From: Streptomyces endophytica | GTDB lineage: Bacteria; Actinomycetota; Actinomycetes; Streptomycetales; Streptomycetaceae | Reading direction: 5' to 3' | DNA length: 64,000 nucleotides | Assembly (NCBI RefSeq): GCF_026153355.1 | Contig: NZ_CP110636.1 | Span: 248,001 to 312,000 of the forward strand | In this document: positions 45,120 through 53,303 of the stretch, piece after piece | How positions within the stretch are numbered: position 1 is the first letter of the stretch | How the letters are laid out: the number at the start of each line of letters is the position of its first letter | Made by a program: the position numbers and the translations under genes | The notes under the pieces: generated by a model | What the model saw: only the letters and a program-made list of their open reading frames with translations | Told to the model about the DNA's origin: nothing | Databases searched by the model: none

Positions 45120-45977
45120 TCAGTCACGTTGTTGCATAAAGTCGTCTGCTGCGCTCCGCAGAAAGGTGCTTGCTTCCTCGCCTCTGAGGGCATGAGATAG
45201 GAAGAGATCGAACAGGCCAAGGTGGTGGGAGATGTCCCGAGGATCACGCAGTACGACTTCACCGGAGAACAGTTCGACCGTAACAAGCCGATCATCGTAG
45301 ATGACAAAGATGTTCATCGGTGTCGCTGAAACTTCGGCAGCGTTGGGAATGATTGCAATCTCAACGTTCGGTTTCTCCGAGACGCGTGCCATGTGTTCGC
45401 ACTGTGCGGCCATGACTTCCGGAGTTGCCCGACGCCATCTCACGGCCTGCTCCGTGAGTATGAAGGTGAAGTTTCGGGATAGGTCATCCAAGACGGCCTG
45501 GCGATCCATGCGGGCCTGTACGGCCCTGGCAACATCGCGTGCAGGGTCGCTCTTCACGGTCTTGGAAAGGGTCTGTTCCGCGTATGCGCGGACATGCAAG
45601 AGCCCTGTGGGGATCGCTGGCAGGAAGTGCCGCATTTCCCGTGACGACGCTTCGAGCGCCTTCAACTCTGCTTGCTTGTGATAGAGACCTACGCGGGCAT
45701 AGGCCCGCCAAGATGCGTAATCAACATTCGCTCTGCGAGCGAGTTTAAGTATCTCTTGTGCGACTTCCTCGGGGACTTCCAAGGCTGTCAGGATCTGCTG
45801 AACTTCGAGAACGGTCGGAATGTGCCTTCGGGTCTCGATCCGGGAGATTTTCGTTTGGCTCAGGTGGCAGCGGACAGCCAAACGCTCACCACTGAGGCCG
45901 GAGGCTTGGCGAAGTCCCCTCAGGGTCTCCGCCAAGTCCTTCCGTTCTCGTTCTTGACTCTCAGGCTCGATACTCAC
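45120..45977 (-). CDS. XRE-family regulator with DUF5753 domain
   Basis: 285 residues: HTH_31-type N-terminus (LAETLRGLRQASGLSGERLAVRCHLSQTKISRIETRRHIPTV) and a C-terminal DUF5753 domain (LTEQAVRWRRATPEVMAAQCEHMARVSEKPNVEIAIIP...MNIFVIYDDRLVTVELFSGEVVLRDP). Such proteins are abundant in Streptomyces chromosomes and integrative elements. The GTG start lies inside the end of the DUF6879 gene (17-base overlap). Probable element regulator. Confidence 0.88.
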   Translation of the reverse strand: MSIEPESQERERKDLAETLRGLRQASGLSGERLAVRCHLSQTKISRIETRRHIPTVLEVQQILTALEVPEEVAQEILKLARRANVDYASWRAYARVGLYHKQAELKALEASSREMRHFLPAIPTGLLHVRAYAEQTLSKTVKSDPARDVARAVQARMDRQAVLDDLSRNFTFILTEQAVRWRRATPEVMAAQCEHMARVSEKPNVEIAIIPNAAEVSATPMNIFVIYDDRLVTVELFSGEVVLRDPRDISHHLGLFDLFLSHALRGEEASTFLRSAADDFMQQRD

Positions 45978-46470
45978 CGAATGGGACAGCGTTCTCTAGG
46001 GCCAGGTCACGCCAGCCGAGGTACTTCTTGAGGTCCGGGGATTCGATCAGTTCCCGATTGATCTGTGTGCCGTCCGGGCGGTAGTTCAGGTGGACCACGG
46101 TGGTCTCGTCGAACATCCAGAAATCTTGATCCGGTAGGTCAAGGTCCCTGTCCGTGAGGTCAAGAACTCGGATGTCTTCCCCGGCCTTGATGTTGCCGGG
46201 GATGCCCCACGCGAACTGATACCGCTGGTAGTCCGTGAGCGGCTGACGTACGACCCTGACACGGCCGAAGGTCTTCCCGGCCTTGATGGCGTCTCGGACG
46301 GTCACGTGCCACTTGGCGTTGTGGCCTTCGGGCTTCGGCTCGCCTCGCAGGAAGCGGGCCAGGCTGTCAGCCTCGGCGGGCATGGTGTACGTCGGCTGCA
46401 CCTCGAAGCGCCACGCGGAGCGCTTGAAGTCCTGGAACATCGCTGCCCAGGGTTCACCATCCAAGAGCAC
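45961..46470 (-). CDS. DUF6879 family protein
   Basis: 169 residues with FQDFKRSAWRFEVQPTYTMPAEADSLARFL, RVRVVRQPLTDYQRYQFAWGIPGNIKAGEDIRVLDL and FDETTVVHLNYRPDG, as in the DUF6879 proteins usually encoded beside XRE-DUF5753 genes. GTG start overlapping the upstream small gene by 17 bases. Function unknown. Confidence 0.8.
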   Translation of the reverse strand: MLLDGEPWAAMFQDFKRSAWRFEVQPTYTMPAEADSLARFLRGEPKPEGHNAKWHVTVRDAIKAGKTFGRVRVVRQPLTDYQRYQFAWGIPGNIKAGEDIRVLDLTDRDLDLPDQDFWMFDETTVVHLNYRPDGTQINRELIESPDLKKYLGWRDLALENAVPFGEYRA

Positions 46471-46648
46471 GTGCGGCCTCCCTCAGAACGTGTTCAGGGA
46501 TCGTCACGACCGCTTCACCTTCAGGCGTCGTGCGATCGGTCAAGTACCCCTGTATGGCAATGGTGTTGGGCTGATCAGTCGTGAAGACGTTGGCGCAGTC
46601 GCCACTGTCACAGTCCGGGTCTTCTCCAGCGATCTTGGTCAACTTCAC
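46454..46648 (-). CDS. Small protein of the XRE/DUF6879 regulatory set (64 aa)
   Basis: MKLTKIAGEDPDCDSGDCANVFTT... with EGEAVVTIPEHVLREAARALGW at the end, a recurrent companion of XRE-DUF5753/DUF6879 pairs in Streptomyces. The GTG at 46648 has GGAGGGGG upstream. Possibly an antitoxin-like or regulatory partner; unproven. Confidence 0.75.
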   Translation of the reverse strand: MKLTKIAGEDPDCDSGDCANVFTTDQPNTIAIQGYLTDRTTPEGEAVVTIPEHVLREAARALGW

Positions 46649-47007
46649 GGTTACCCCCTCCGGTCGCAGTCCGCAGCAAGCTACGGGCGTACAGACCCCG
46701 GGACAAGAGTGATCAAGCCTCTAGTCACGTTCCCGCATAGATCCGTCTGTGTCCGCGCACGGCTCTCTGTGGGCGCTTCTCGGCTCTGCACGCATGTCCA
46801 GGCACCCGTTATCCCTGACAAGCTCAACGGCTCTCAGGCAGCCGCACAGCGGCTCCTCAGGGGAGGTCAGCTAGTTGTGCAACTAGGTGGGGTGGGGCAC
46901 CTCGCTTCGCAACGAGGTAGTCACCGGGTCACGTGACTCGGTGCCTGCCAGCGTGCCTTCCAGGGCTCCCAAGGGATCAGGCGTTGACAAAATGCGTCCC
47001 ATGGTTC
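46649..47007. other. Palindrome-rich right end of the element
   Basis: No gene. Holds CTAGTTG/CAACTAG (46871-46886), an ACCTCG/CGAGGT hairpin (about 46899-46918) and a 22-bp near-perfect palindrome centred on GTCACGTGAC (46923-46944). Likely carries the regulator promoter and integrase-proximal control sites. Confidence 0.6.
46923..46944. promoter_or_regulatory. GTCACGTGAC palindrome (copy 2) in a 22-bp inverted repeat
   Basis: CACCG and CGGTG flank GTCACGTGAC, with one mismatch in 22 bases. The core repeats at 40356-40365. Confidence 0.5.
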
Positions 47008-47028
47008 GATGAGGCTCTTGTCGGGGAG
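46988..47028. other. attR of the integrative element
   Basis: Element arm CAAA-ATGCG-TCCCA-TGG, then the TTC core (47005-47007) and host comM. It pairs with the attL arm (reverse complement CAAA-GCGAT-TCCCA-CGCT) as an imperfect inverted repeat. Confidence 0.8.
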
Positions 47029-47136
47029 CCCGACAAGGGTGAAGGCGGCGACGCCGGGTTCGAGGTCGGCCTGGACCTCGACGACGACTCCTTCGACGCC
47101 GACCAGGGCGACCGAGCACGTACGGGCGAATCCCAT
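47008..47136 (-). pseudogene. comM: comM, 5' part (43-44 codons), cut off by the element
   Basis: MGFARTCSVALVGVEGVVVE...AAFTLVGLPDKSLIE is the conserved N-terminus of YifB/ComM. After the TTC core the frame runs 27 codons into the element and stops at 46921. Its ATG directly follows the yraN stop, so the original order yraN-comM-dprA is clear. Confidence 0.93.
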
Positions 47137-47739
47137 TCAGGCCACCCCCCGCACATGCTCGACGGACGGGGCGCCGCGGGCGGGCAGGACGACTCCGATG
47201 ACGTCGATCCGGACGCCGCCGGGCGGTGGGCCGCCGTGGCGTTCCATCCAGCGTTCGGCCAGCATGCGGAGGCGGGCGGTCTTCTCGGGGCGGACGGCGG
47301 CCATGGGGTGTTCGTACCGGCCGGCGCGGCGGGTTTTGACCTCGCAGATCACCAGGGCGTCGCCGTCGATGGCGACGAGGTCGATCTCGCCCTCCTGGCA
47401 GCGCCAGTTACGGGCCAGGATCCGCATGCCGGCCTTGATGAGGAGCCGGGCGGCGAGGTCTTCGCCGTAGCGGCCGAGGGCGCGTCGCCGGACGTCGGTG
47501 CGTGGATGCGCGGTCGTTGCCGAGGGTTCGGTCGTTGCCGGGGGACGCCGCTTTCGGGTCGTCCCGGGCCGCGGTGGCGGTGCGGTCGTCTTGGGTTTCG
47601 CGGGTGCCGTCTTGGGTTTCGCGGGTGCCGGGAGGGCCCCTGGCAGCGCCGGGGTCGCGTGTGGCGCGCGGAGCGGGCGGGGCGTGGGCGGGGTCTGGGT
47701 GTCGTGTCCGGCCGGGTGCCGGGCGTGCGTGGCGTTCAT
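47137..47739 (-). CDS. YraN family (UPF0102) endonuclease-fold protein
   Basis: 200 residues. The C-terminal 110 residues have [51 protein letters not shown], with the restriction-endonuclease-like E...D...ExK motif. The N-terminus is a Pro/Ala/Lys-rich tail containing a 21-bp tandem repeat (about 47589-47631). The ATG at 47739 follows GGAGG; the in-frame ATG at 47757 is less likely. Conserved neighbour of comM and dprA. Confidence 0.9.
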   Translation of the reverse strand: MNATHARHPAGHDTQTPPTPRPLRAPHATPALPGALPAPAKPKTAPAKPKTTAPPPRPGTTRKRRPPATTEPSATTAHPRTDVRRRALGRYGEDLAARLLIKAGMRILARNWRCQEGEIDLVAIDGDALVICEVKTRRAGRYEHPMAAVRPEKTARLRMLAERWMERHGGPPPGGVRIDVIGVVLPARGAPSVEHVRGVA

Positions 47740-47792
47740 CGGTACCACCTCCGGCACCGACTGTGACGCCCCCGCCCGAACCTATTGGATCT

Positions 47793-47819
47793 TGGTGGAC
47801 AACCGGCCGGTTGTGGATA
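47793..47819 (-). promoter_or_regulatory. Paired DnaA-box-like sites
   Basis: On the minus strand TTATCCACA (47811-47819) and TTGTCCACC (47793-47801), 18 bases apart with an ACCGGCCGG-type spacer. It is the same module as at 30650-30676, upstream of yraN. Confidence 0.6.
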
Positions 47820-47911
47820 ACTCGCTCACCCGGGCGAGTGAAGGCGGCCGCGCGCCCAGCCCGCGCGGCCGCGCCGAGAGCACCGGTCGTCGACTGCGTC
47901 GAGCGCGCCGA

Positions 47912-48220
47912 TCAGCTGCCGGGAAGCTCCAGATCGCTCTTGTTGAGCTCTTCGATGTTCACGTCCTTGAATGTGAGGACGCGCACCTGCTTGACGAATC
48001 GAGCCGGCCGGTACATGTCCCAAACCCAGGCATCCGCCATCGAGACCTCGAAGAAGACCTCGCCCTGGACGGAGTGCACCTGCATTTCGTAGTCATTGGT
48101 GAGGTAGAAGCGACGCTCGGTCTCGATCACATATTTGAACAGCCCGACGACGTCGCGGTACTCCCGGTAGAGCTTCAGCTCCATCTCGGTCTCGTACTTT
48201 TCGAGGTCCTCGGCGCTCAT
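47912..48220 (-). CDS. DUF2469 family protein
   Basis: 102 residues, conserved actinobacterial protein: MSAEDLEKYETEMELKLYREYRDVVGLFKYVIETERRFYLTN...DVNIEELNKSDLELP. Function unknown. It sits next to NUDIX and signal peptidase genes, as in related genomes. Confidence 0.9.
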   Translation of the reverse strand: MSAEDLEKYETEMELKLYREYRDVVGLFKYVIETERRFYLTNDYEMQVHSVQGEVFFEVSMADAWVWDMYRPARFVKQVRVLTFKDVNIEELNKSDLELPGS

Positions 48221-48258
48221 GGCAGATCCCCTTCAGCCGTGCGTCCCCCTATTGTGCG

Positions 48259-48795
48259 TCAGGCCCGCTCGGTCTCCAGGAGCACCGGCGCACTCGGGGG
48301 CCCTTCGTCGAGCAGTGTGCGCAGCAGCTCGGCGAGTCTGGTCGGGTACACCGTCTCATGCGAGGCGGAGAGTTCCTCCGAAGTCCACCACTTCAGTCCC
48401 GAGACGCTGCGTCGTTCCAGGGCCGTCTGCCCTTCCGTATGGGTGGCAGTCCGGTCGGTTCTCGCCAGGTAGTACCACTCGTCCTGCTCCCAGCGTCGTC
48501 CGTCGAAGGGGAAGGCGCAGCGCCGCTTCCACAGGACGGGGCCGAGGACGACGTCGGTGATGCCGGTCTCCTCGGCGAGTTCCCGGCGGGCGGCTTCCTC
48601 GCGGGTCTCCTCGCCTTCCAGGCCGCCGCCAGGGGTGAACCACCAGGTTTCGGTCGGGTCGTCCGGTTCGAAGCCGTGGAGGAGCAGGATCCGGTCGTCG
48701 GGGTCGAGGAGGATGACGCGGGAGACCTGGCGCACCGCGACGGCCGGCTCGGCCTCCGTCCTGGGCCCGTGTTCCGGGGTCAGCCGCTCAGGCAC
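48259..48795 (-). CDS. NUDIX hydrolase
   Basis: 178 residues with the NUDIX box GGGLEGEETREEAARRELAEETG (Gx5Ex7REUxEExGU), preceded by VSRVILLDPDDRILLLHGFEP. It hydrolyses a nucleoside diphosphate derivative; the substrate cannot be inferred. GTG start overlapping the sipZ stop by 8 bases. Confidence 0.9.
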   Translation of the reverse strand: MPERLTPEHGPRTEAEPAVAVRQVSRVILLDPDDRILLLHGFEPDDPTETWWFTPGGGLEGEETREEAARRELAEETGITDVVLGPVLWKRRCAFPFDGRRWEQDEWYYLARTDRTATHTEGQTALERRSVSGLKWWTSEELSASHETVYPTRLAELLRTLLDEGPPSAPVLLETERA

Positions 48796-49516
48796 GTTTG
48801 CGTCCCTTGCGGCGGGCGATCGGGCCGTAGGCCGCGCCGCCGAGGATGAGGACCGCCCCGGCCACCACGGAGAGGGCGATGGGCTGGATGGGGCCCGGCT
48901 GGGAGGTGCCGCCGGGGAGGTCCGAGAAGGCGGCCGGGCGCTGCATCATGCCGACGCTGCCGAGCGGCCAGGCGCGGGCGTCGACCCGGGCGGCGACGGC
49001 GCCGCGCGGCACCGACCCGTGGTCGCCGTCGGTGAGGTGGACGCGGGAGTCGAGGGAGTCGCTGCGGTGGTCGCCGAGCAGGAAGAGCTGGCCGGTGGGC
49101 ACCTTGGCCTTGAAGCCGACGGGCGAGGCGGGGCCGCTGCCCTGCAGATACGGTTCCTCGATGGGGGTGCCGTTCACGGTCAGCCGACCCTGCTTGGTGC
49201 AGCAGGCGACCTTGTCGCCGCCGACGCCGACGACGCGCTTGACCATCGGCAGGTCGCCCCAGGTGGAGTCCTTGAAGACGACGATGTCGCCGCGGCGTAT
49301 CTCGGAGCCGTCCACCTTCTCGGCGATGACCCGGGCCCCGGCCGCGATCGTCGGTGACATCGAATCGGTCGGCACCGTATAGGGGCGGTAGGTCAGGGCC
49401 GCCCATACGAAGCCGCCGAGGAACAGCACACAGCCGGCGGCCACCGCGAGACCGGACAGCACACTGCCCGCCGTCCGGCTGTGTCCGTCGGTCCTGCGTT
49501 CCGTACTGCTGCTCAT
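48788..49516 (-). CDS. sipZ: Type I signal peptidase (SipZ-like)
   Basis: 242 residues, membrane protease removing signal peptides. N-terminal helix (VLSGLAVAAGCVLFLGGFVWAAL), catalytic Ser in YTVPTDSMSPT, Lys in MVKRVVGVGGDKV, box E in LLGDHRSDSLDSR and a second C-terminal helix. It is the last of four adjacent sip genes; gene letters follow the order known in Streptomyces. Confidence 0.9.
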   Translation of the reverse strand: MSSSTERRTDGHSRTAGSVLSGLAVAAGCVLFLGGFVWAALTYRPYTVPTDSMSPTIAAGARVIAEKVDGSEIRRGDIVVFKDSTWGDLPMVKRVVGVGGDKVACCTKQGRLTVNGTPIEEPYLQGSGPASPVGFKAKVPTGQLFLLGDHRSDSLDSRVHLTDGDHGSVPRGAVAARVDARAWPLGSVGMMQRPAAFSDLPGGTSQPGPIQPIALSVVAGAVLILGGAAYGPIARRKGRKRA

Positions 49517-49828
49517 CCCAGCGCTCCCACCCCGCAGGCCCGGCCCGCGTCGAAGATCCGGGACGGCACCTTACCTGGGGTTACGCCCCGCGGTCAGTAC
49601 CTGGGGCCGGGCCCATGATCCCGTTTCCGTGGACGCTCCCACCCCCACCAAGCCAACCACCCCAGAGGCCCCGTCCCGGGAGAAGCCCCCACCAGCCCCG
49701 GCAATACGGCGCACGAGAAGCCCGCAGAAGCCCCCACCAGACCCCCCAAAACGCCGACTGCCCGGGACTCGCCCGGGCAGTCACCACCGGGTGGCACCCA
49801 CAGGCACCACCCGGCCACACTTCACGCG
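49517..49828. other. 312-bp gap between sipZ and sipY
   Basis: Contains the sipY terminator (49748-49781) and presumably the sipZ promoter. No gene seen. Confidence 0.5.
49748..49781 (-). terminator. Terminator of sipY
   Basis: Perfect 10-bp arms ACTGCCCGGG / CCCGGGCAGT with loop ACTCG; on the minus strand TTTT follows at 49751-49748. Confidence 0.85.
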
Positions 49829-50908
49829 CTACTCTCGGCCGCCCTCCGGGCCTGCCCCCGTGGTCGCACCGGCATCACCGACCGCCCCCACGGTCAGGCC
49901 CGCGGCCTGCCTCCGCCGCCGCCACAGCACCAGCGGTACCGCACCGGCCAGCCCGAGGGCCGCCGGGGCCGCCGCCATGGCCTTGTCGAGGCCGGGCTGG
50001 TCGAAGGTGTCCGGGACCGGCAGGGTCGCCCAGCGGTTGACCGGCCAGGCGATGGTGAAGGCGCGGCCGACGACCTCGTCCTCGGAGACCGTGCCGCGGC
50101 CCTTGAGGTTCTGGTGGTAGCGGGAGTCGAGGGAGTCGTCGCGGTGGTCGCCCATCACCCAGATACGGCCCTTGGGGACGTGGATCGGGCCGAAGGCGCG
50201 GTCACCGCACGGGGTGGCGCCGGGGAAGATGTACGAGCTCTCCTTGAGCGCCTTGCCGTTGACCTTGACGGGGCCGCTGCCGTGGCACTCGACGGTGTCG
50301 CCGCCGACCGCGATGACCCGCTTGATCAGGTCCTTCTCCTCGGCCGAGGGCATCAGCCCGATGAAGCTGAGGACCTTCTGCACGGGGTTGGGCTCGGGGG
50401 TCGGCGTTTCGTTCAGCCAGCCGCCCGGGTCGTGGAAGACGACGACCTCACCGCGCTGCGGTTTCGCGCCGAACCAGGGCGTCAGCTTGTCGACCAGCAC
50501 CCGGTCCCCGCGCTGCAGGGTGTCCTGCATCGAGTCGGACGGGATGGAGAACGCCTGCACCAGGAACGTCTTGATCAGCAGCGCGAGGAGCAGGGCGATC
50601 CCGATCAGAATCGGCAGCTCTTTCCAGAAGGCGCGCGGCTTCTTGCCCTTCTTCATGCTGCCGACGGTCTCCTCACCCGCTGGTCCGTCCGGCGCGCCGG
50701 CACCGTCCGGCTTGTCCAGGGCCACCGGGCCCTGCGACCGCGTCCGTGCGGCGGCCGGTGACTCCGGCCGGGACGGCTCTGACTCCGCTCGTGACTGTGT
50801 TGGTGACTGGGGCACGGAACTCGCCGCCGGCTGCGGGGTCTCACCGCGTCGTGCCGGCTCTTCGGGCTCTCCGGTTCCGGACCGCGCGCCGACCGCCAAG
50901 TCCCCCAC
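49829..50908 (-). CDS. sipY: Type I signal peptidase (SipY-like)
   Basis: 359 residues: about 90-residue disordered N-terminus, helix LPILIGIALLLALLIKTFLVQAF, catalytic Ser in FSIPSDSMQDT, Lys in LIKRVIAVGGDTV, box E VMGDHRDDSLDSR and a C-terminal helix (AAPAALGLAGAVPLVLW). GTG start with AGGAG upstream, lying inside the 3' end of sipX. Confidence 0.92.
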   Translation of the reverse strand: MGDLAVGARSGTGEPEEPARRGETPQPAASSVPQSPTQSRAESEPSRPESPAAARTRSQGPVALDKPDGAGAPDGPAGEETVGSMKKGKKPRAFWKELPILIGIALLLALLIKTFLVQAFSIPSDSMQDTLQRGDRVLVDKLTPWFGAKPQRGEVVVFHDPGGWLNETPTPEPNPVQKVLSFIGLMPSAEEKDLIKRVIAVGGDTVECHGSGPVKVNGKALKESSYIFPGATPCGDRAFGPIHVPKGRIWVMGDHRDDSLDSRYHQNLKGRGTVSEDEVVGRAFTIAWPVNRWATLPVPDTFDQPGLDKAMAAAPAALGLAGAVPLVLWRRRRQAAGLTVGAVGDAGATTGAGPEGGRE

Positions 50909-51970
50909 GTCTGCTCCTTACTCCACGCACTCGCCCACCCGTCAACCGGTGCAGGCCCACCACTCCCATAACGAGCGGGAGTTCCGCAGGGGTCGGGAGT
51001 ACGGTCAAACTCTCGGGTGACAGCCTATGCGGCACGCCCGCCGCGGACGCCTTGGCGCCCGGCGCGTCGCGCACCGTCCCGAACGTGTCCGGTTCTTCCA
51101 GGCGCCGCCAGTGGCTGAACGGCCAGGCGATCACCACTGCCCGGCCCACGACGTTGTCCTCCGAGACCGTGCCACGGTACGGCTCGTCCAGGTGGAAGCG
51201 CGAATCCGCGGAGTCCGAACGGTGGTCGCCCATCACGAAGATCCGCCCGGTGGGGACGTTGACGGTGAACTTGATCTGGGACGGCGGATTGCCCGGATGG
51301 ACGTACGGCTCGGTGAGCGGGCTGCCGTTGACCGTCACCCGGCCCTGCTTGTCACAGCATTTGACGGTGTCGCCGCCGACCGCCACGACCCGCTTGATCA
51401 GGTCCTGCTCGTCGGCCGACGGCAGCAGCCCGATGAAGGTCAGGGCGTCCTTGACCGGCTGGAAGGCGCCTCCGTCGTCCGTGGGCTGGTGCTGCTCGCC
51501 CTTGAGCCAGCCTCCGGGGTCCTTGAAGACCACGACGTCGCCGCGCTCCGGCTTGGAGCCGAACCAGGGGGTGAGCTTGTCGACCAGCACCGGTCGCCGA
51601 TCCTGATCGTCTGCTCCATGGAGCCGGACGGGATGACGAAGGCCTGGACGAGGAACGTCTTCAGTACGAGGGCGATGGCCAGCGCCACGCCCACCAGGAT
51701 GGGGATTTCCTTGAGGTACGAGCGCTGCCTGCGGCGCTTGATGCGCTTGGCCTGACGGCGCCGTTCGGCCCGCCCGCCGGTCGCCGAGCGCCGCGGCGTG
51801 GCACCTCCGCCACGTCCGCCCGCCGGGGCCTCCCCGGGCGCCGCGGTGTCGCCGTACGCGCCGTCCCGGTCGCCGTACGCACCGCTGCCCGCGTCGGGTG
51901 CGACGCCGGTGCCGCGTCCGGTCTCGTTGCCGCCCTGGCGCCCGTGCCGGGGACGTCCGCGGCTACCCAT
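50841..51970 (-). CDS. sipX: Type I signal peptidase (SipX-like), one-base frameshift
   Basis: About 376 residues. Disordered Arg/Gly-rich N-terminus, helix IPILVGVALAIALVLKTFLVQAF, Ser in VIPSGSMEQTIRIGDR, Lys in LIKRVVAVGGDTV, box E MGDHRSDSADSR. The frame breaks at 51590-51591; one added G gives GDRVLVDKLTPWFGS. ATG at 51970 overlaps the sipW stop. The last 22 codons overlap sipY (68 bases), which is unusual and could hide a further indel. Confidence 0.88.
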
Positions 51971-52725
51971 GGGGGCCTGCCGGGGCCGGTATCCGGGCGA
52001 AGGAGCCCGGTGTGTCGATCGTGCGCCAGCGGCTCACCGGCCAGGTGATCAGGTCCGCCCGGCCGATGACCTCGTCGACCGGCACCGTGCCACCACCCGG
52101 TTCGCCGAGGTGGTCGCGGGAATCGCTGGAGCGTGCGCGGTGGTCCCCCATGACCCAGAGCTTCCCTTCCGGCACCACGATGTCGAACTCCACCGAGGAC
52201 GGCGCGTCCCCCGGGTGGAGATAGCCCTCGTCGACGGGCTCACCGTTCACTTCGATCTGCCCCCGTTTGTCGCAGCAGGTCACATGGTCGCCGCCGATGC
52301 CGATCACGCGCTTGACGTAGTCGGTGTCGGCGGGGCGGGCCAGGCCCAGCGCCGCTCCGGCGCCGCGCAGCAGACCCGTGACGGGATTCTCCCCCTGCTC
52401 CCTGTGAACGAACGACCCGATGCCGTCGAACACCACCACGTCGCCCCGCGCGGGCTCGCTGCCGAAACGGTACGCCAGCTTGTTGACCAGCACTCGATCC
52501 CCGATCTGGAGGGTGTTCTCCATGGACGAGCTGGGGATCAGGAACGGTTGCGCGACGAAGGAACTCAGCAGCAGGACGAAGGCCAGGCAGAGCGCGAGCA
52601 GGGTGACCGGCCGGTGGCGCAGCCCGGCGAGGCGGGCGGTGAAACGCGCGGAGCGCGACCCCTGCTCCGCCCCGCGTCGGGGGTGGGAGAGGGTCGCGCT
52701 CCGTGAGATGTGCGTCGGTGTCCAT
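51963..52725 (-). CDS. sipW: Type I signal peptidase (SipW-like), N-terminal frameshifts
   Basis: About 254 residues. Ser in LIPSSSMENTLQIGDRVL, Lys in YVKRVIGIGGDHV, box E MGDHRARSSDSRDH, N-terminal helix VTLLALCLAFVLLLSSFVAQ. The frame with these motifs has no start codon before 52904, inside rplS; the expected start MDTDAHLTERDP (ATG at 52725) is in another frame. Two missing bases between about 52655 and 52690 reconcile them. Confidence 0.85.
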
Positions 52726-52821
52726 CGGGCCCTGAGCCTATCCGGCCGGATCCGGACACCCGGCGCGAGAGGGGCTTTGCGTTGCCGGGGCGCAAAAATT
52801 CGCGCTCCGGGGCCGCGCGGC

Positions 52822-53169
52822 TCAGCTCTCGCGCTTCTCCTTGATCTTGGCGGCCTTGCCGCGCAGCTCGCGGAGGTAGTACAGCTTGGCGCGACGGACG
52901 TCACCGCGGGTCACGACCTCGATCTTCTCGACGATCGGGGTGTGCACCGGGAAGGTGCGCTCGACGCCGACGGAGAAGCTGACCTTGCGGACCGTGAAGG
53001 TCTCGCGGACGCCCGAGCCCTGGCGGCGGATGACGACGCCCTTGAACTGCTGCACACGGGAGCGGTTGCCCTCGATGACGCGGACGTGGACGTTGATCGT
53101 GTCACCCGGGCGGAAGGCCGGGATGTCGCTGCGCAGCGACGCGGAGTCGACGGAGTCGAGAAGGTGCAT
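52822..53169 (-). CDS. rplS: 50S ribosomal protein L19
   Basis: 115 residues, [31 protein letters not shown]...[35 protein letters not shown], the full L19 family sequence. The frame is open further upstream but the ATG at 53169 gives the family length. It follows trmD in the rpsP-rimM-trmD-rplS order. Confidence 0.97.
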   Translation of the reverse strand: MHLLDSVDSASLRSDIPAFRPGDTINVHVRVIEGNRSRVQQFKGVVIRRQGSGVRETFTVRKVSFSVGVERTFPVHTPIVEKIEVVTRGDVRRAKLYYLRELRGKAAKIKEKRES

Positions 53170-53260
53170 GACCCACTGCTTTCTTCGCTGATGCCACAGG
53201 TCATCAACGGAATATCGATAAAGGATGCTTCGGATGCTGTTCCGTCGGGCGGGCGTCGTT

Positions 53261-53276
53261 CCCCCTGTGGCAGGGG
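53261..53276 (-). terminator. Short hairpin between trmD and rplS
   Basis: Arms CCCCTG / CAGGGG with loop TGG, inside the 134-base gap. Weak terminator or rplS leader element. Confidence 0.4.
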
Positions 53277-53303
53277 CGCGCGCCGGACGCACACAACAGC
53301 GGC

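Larger units (their letters stand above)
37366..47007. mobile_element. 9.64-kb serine-integrase element with phage head genes inserted in comM
   Basis: Bounded by TTC cores at 37363-37365 and 47005-47007. Contents in order: large serine recombinase, two coupled hypothetical genes, a structured 636-bp gap, XRE, scaffold-like, major capsid, connector, HNH and head-closure-like genes, a 59-residue gene, then on the minus strand four small genes and the DUF5753-XRE/DUF6879/small-protein regulators. Base composition is clearly less G+C-rich than the host (the capsid gene uses many A/T third positions). No terminase, portal, protease, tail or replication gene is seen. Confidence 0.9.

Noticed and set aside
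52726..52904. Upstream extension of the sipW frame to 52904
   Set aside because: It would overlap rplS and has no ribosome site. The conserved start MDTDAH lies at 52725 in a different frame.
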